A stretch of DNA of 64,000 nucleotides, taken from assembly GCF_003260095.1 (NCBI RefSeq), contig NZ_PTPX01000019.1:1-64000 (forward strand). The letters run 5' to 3'. Both the position numbers and the translations under genes were made by a program. The DNA is from Glaesserella australis (GTDB lineage: Bacteria; Pseudomonadota; Gammaproteobacteria; Enterobacterales; Pasteurellaceae). Positions 63,414-64,000 of the stretch are shown one piece after another (position 1 is the first letter of the stretch; the number at the start of each line of letters is the position of its first letter). Below the pieces are notes generated by a model, which searched no databases, was not told where the DNA came from, and was given only the letters and a program-made list of their open reading frames with translations.

Positions 63414-64000
63414 ATGCACCAAGACGCAGTTCAAGACACGCAAAAAGAGAAAAAAATTGCCTATAACTTCAATAAATTGCAAAAACGCTTACGCCGAAAT
63501 GTCGGCAATGCGATTGCGGATTTTAATATGATTGAAGACGGCGACAAGGTAATGGTCTGTTTATCGGGCGGTAAAGATAGCTACACCTTGCTCGATATTT
63601 TGCTCAATTTAAGGCTCAATGCCCCGATCCATTTTGACATTGTGGCGGTCAATTTAGACCAAAAACAGCCAGGCTTCCCTGAACACGTTCTGCCTGAATA
63701 CCTTGAGAGTATCGGCGTTGAATACAAAATTGTTGAGGAAAATACCTATGGTATCGTGAAAGAGAAAATTCCTGAAGGTAAAACGACGTGTTCGCTCTGT
63801 TCTCGTTTACGTCGTGGGATTTTGTATCGCACCGCAACGGAGCTTGGGGCAACCAAAATCGCTTTAGGGCATCACCGTGATGATATGCTTGAAACGCTGT
63901 TTTTGAATATGTTTTACGGTGGAAAGCTCAAATCAATGCCACCGAAACTGATTAGCGATGACGGAAAACAGATCGTGATCCGACCGCTTGCGTACTGCAA
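63414..64000 (+). CDS. ttcA: tRNA 2-thiocytidine biosynthesis protein TtcA (partial)
   Basis: The first 195 codons are present and the gene runs off the window end. The PP-loop [14 protein letters not shown] and the Fe-S cysteine pair CSLC ([14 protein letters not shown]), with [19 protein letters not shown], identify TtcA, which thiolates cytidine 32 of tRNAs. The ATG at 63414 begins [18 protein letters not shown]; no strong ribosome site precedes it. Confidence 0.94.
   Translation, partial: MHQDAVQDTQKEKKIAYNFNKLQKRLRRNVGNAIADFNMIEDGDKVMVCLSGGKDSYTLLDILLNLRLNAPIHFDIVAVNLDQKQPGFPEHVLPEYLESIGVEYKIVEENTYGIVKEKIPEGKTTCSLCSRLRRGILYRTATELGATKIALGHHRDDMLETLFLNMFYGGKLKSMPPKLISDDGKQIVIRPLAYC

Overview
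The window is a Pasteurellaceae chromosome segment interrupted by one integrative and conjugative element (ICE). The host genes (lon, hflD, purB, glpR, ubiA to the left; leuD, leuC, bcr, rsuA, a MarC-family gene, an OppA-like lipoprotein, mrp, yhbP, ubiX and ttcA to the right) read as gammaproteobacterial. DNA-uptake-like words of the ACAAGCGGT type occur in host DNA, for example near 1592 and 59443 and paired in the purB terminator at 4795-4824. This points to the Actinobacillus pleuropneumoniae / Mannheimia branch rather than the H. influenzae branch (AAGTGCGGT). The species is not determined.

The ICE spans about 6660-53860 (about 47.2 kb) and resembles the ICEHin1056 / ICEPmu1 / PFGI-1 families. 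It sits in the anticodon loop of a tRNA-Leu(CAA) gene. The 5' half of that tRNA remains at 6616-6659 and the 3' half at 53847-53902; joined through the shared core GATTCAAAATCTGC they make an intact 86-nt tRNA. The ICE carries its own complete tRNA-Leu(CAA) at 6710-6795, immediately behind the broken copy, so it probably replaces the gene it destroys.

Layout of the ICE. (1) 6853-15620: maintenance and replication block with parA, a DnaB-like helicase, parB, a DUF2857 gene, a STY4528-like replication gene, a 40-bp iteron array, PFL_4669 and DUF3158 genes, ssb and a lipoprotein. (2) 15850-20936: topB, a long non-coding structured region, then STY4534/DUF3577, DUF3560 and RadC-like genes. (3) 21088-36949: plus-strand type IV secretion operons (PilL-like, lytic transglycosylase, TraD coupling protein, small pilin-like membrane proteins, VirB8/9/10-like factors, TraC/VirB4 ATPase, TraG). 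(4) 36986-41042: minus-strand transfer genes, including a TIGR03755-like protein fused to a lysozyme domain. (5) 41437-46078: second accessory module with ArdC antirestriction, a DUF1281 protein, a methyltransferase-like protein without its catalytic motif, and unknown genes. (6) 46118-50740: variable cargo with a serine recombinase and an AbiEi/AbiEii abortive-infection pair. (7) 50867-53686: MobH relaxase and tyrosine integrase, the latter with an apparent frameshift near its start. No antibiotic-resistance gene was seen.

The most unusual content is non-coding. Nine accessory genes in modules 2 and 5 are each preceded by a three-arm leader in which the middle arm can pair either with an upstream arm or with the arm holding the Shine-Dalgarno sequence. 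The arm sequences differ between copies while both pairings are kept. In addition, a four-hairpin element with covarying stems and a conserved last loop occurs three times (17898-17991, 18458-18566, 41206-41308), at the heads of these modules. Together they look like a coordinated switch for genes needed when the element enters a new cell, acting as RNA, as folded single-stranded DNA, or both. All hairpins and homologies were found by eye; no folding program or database search was run.
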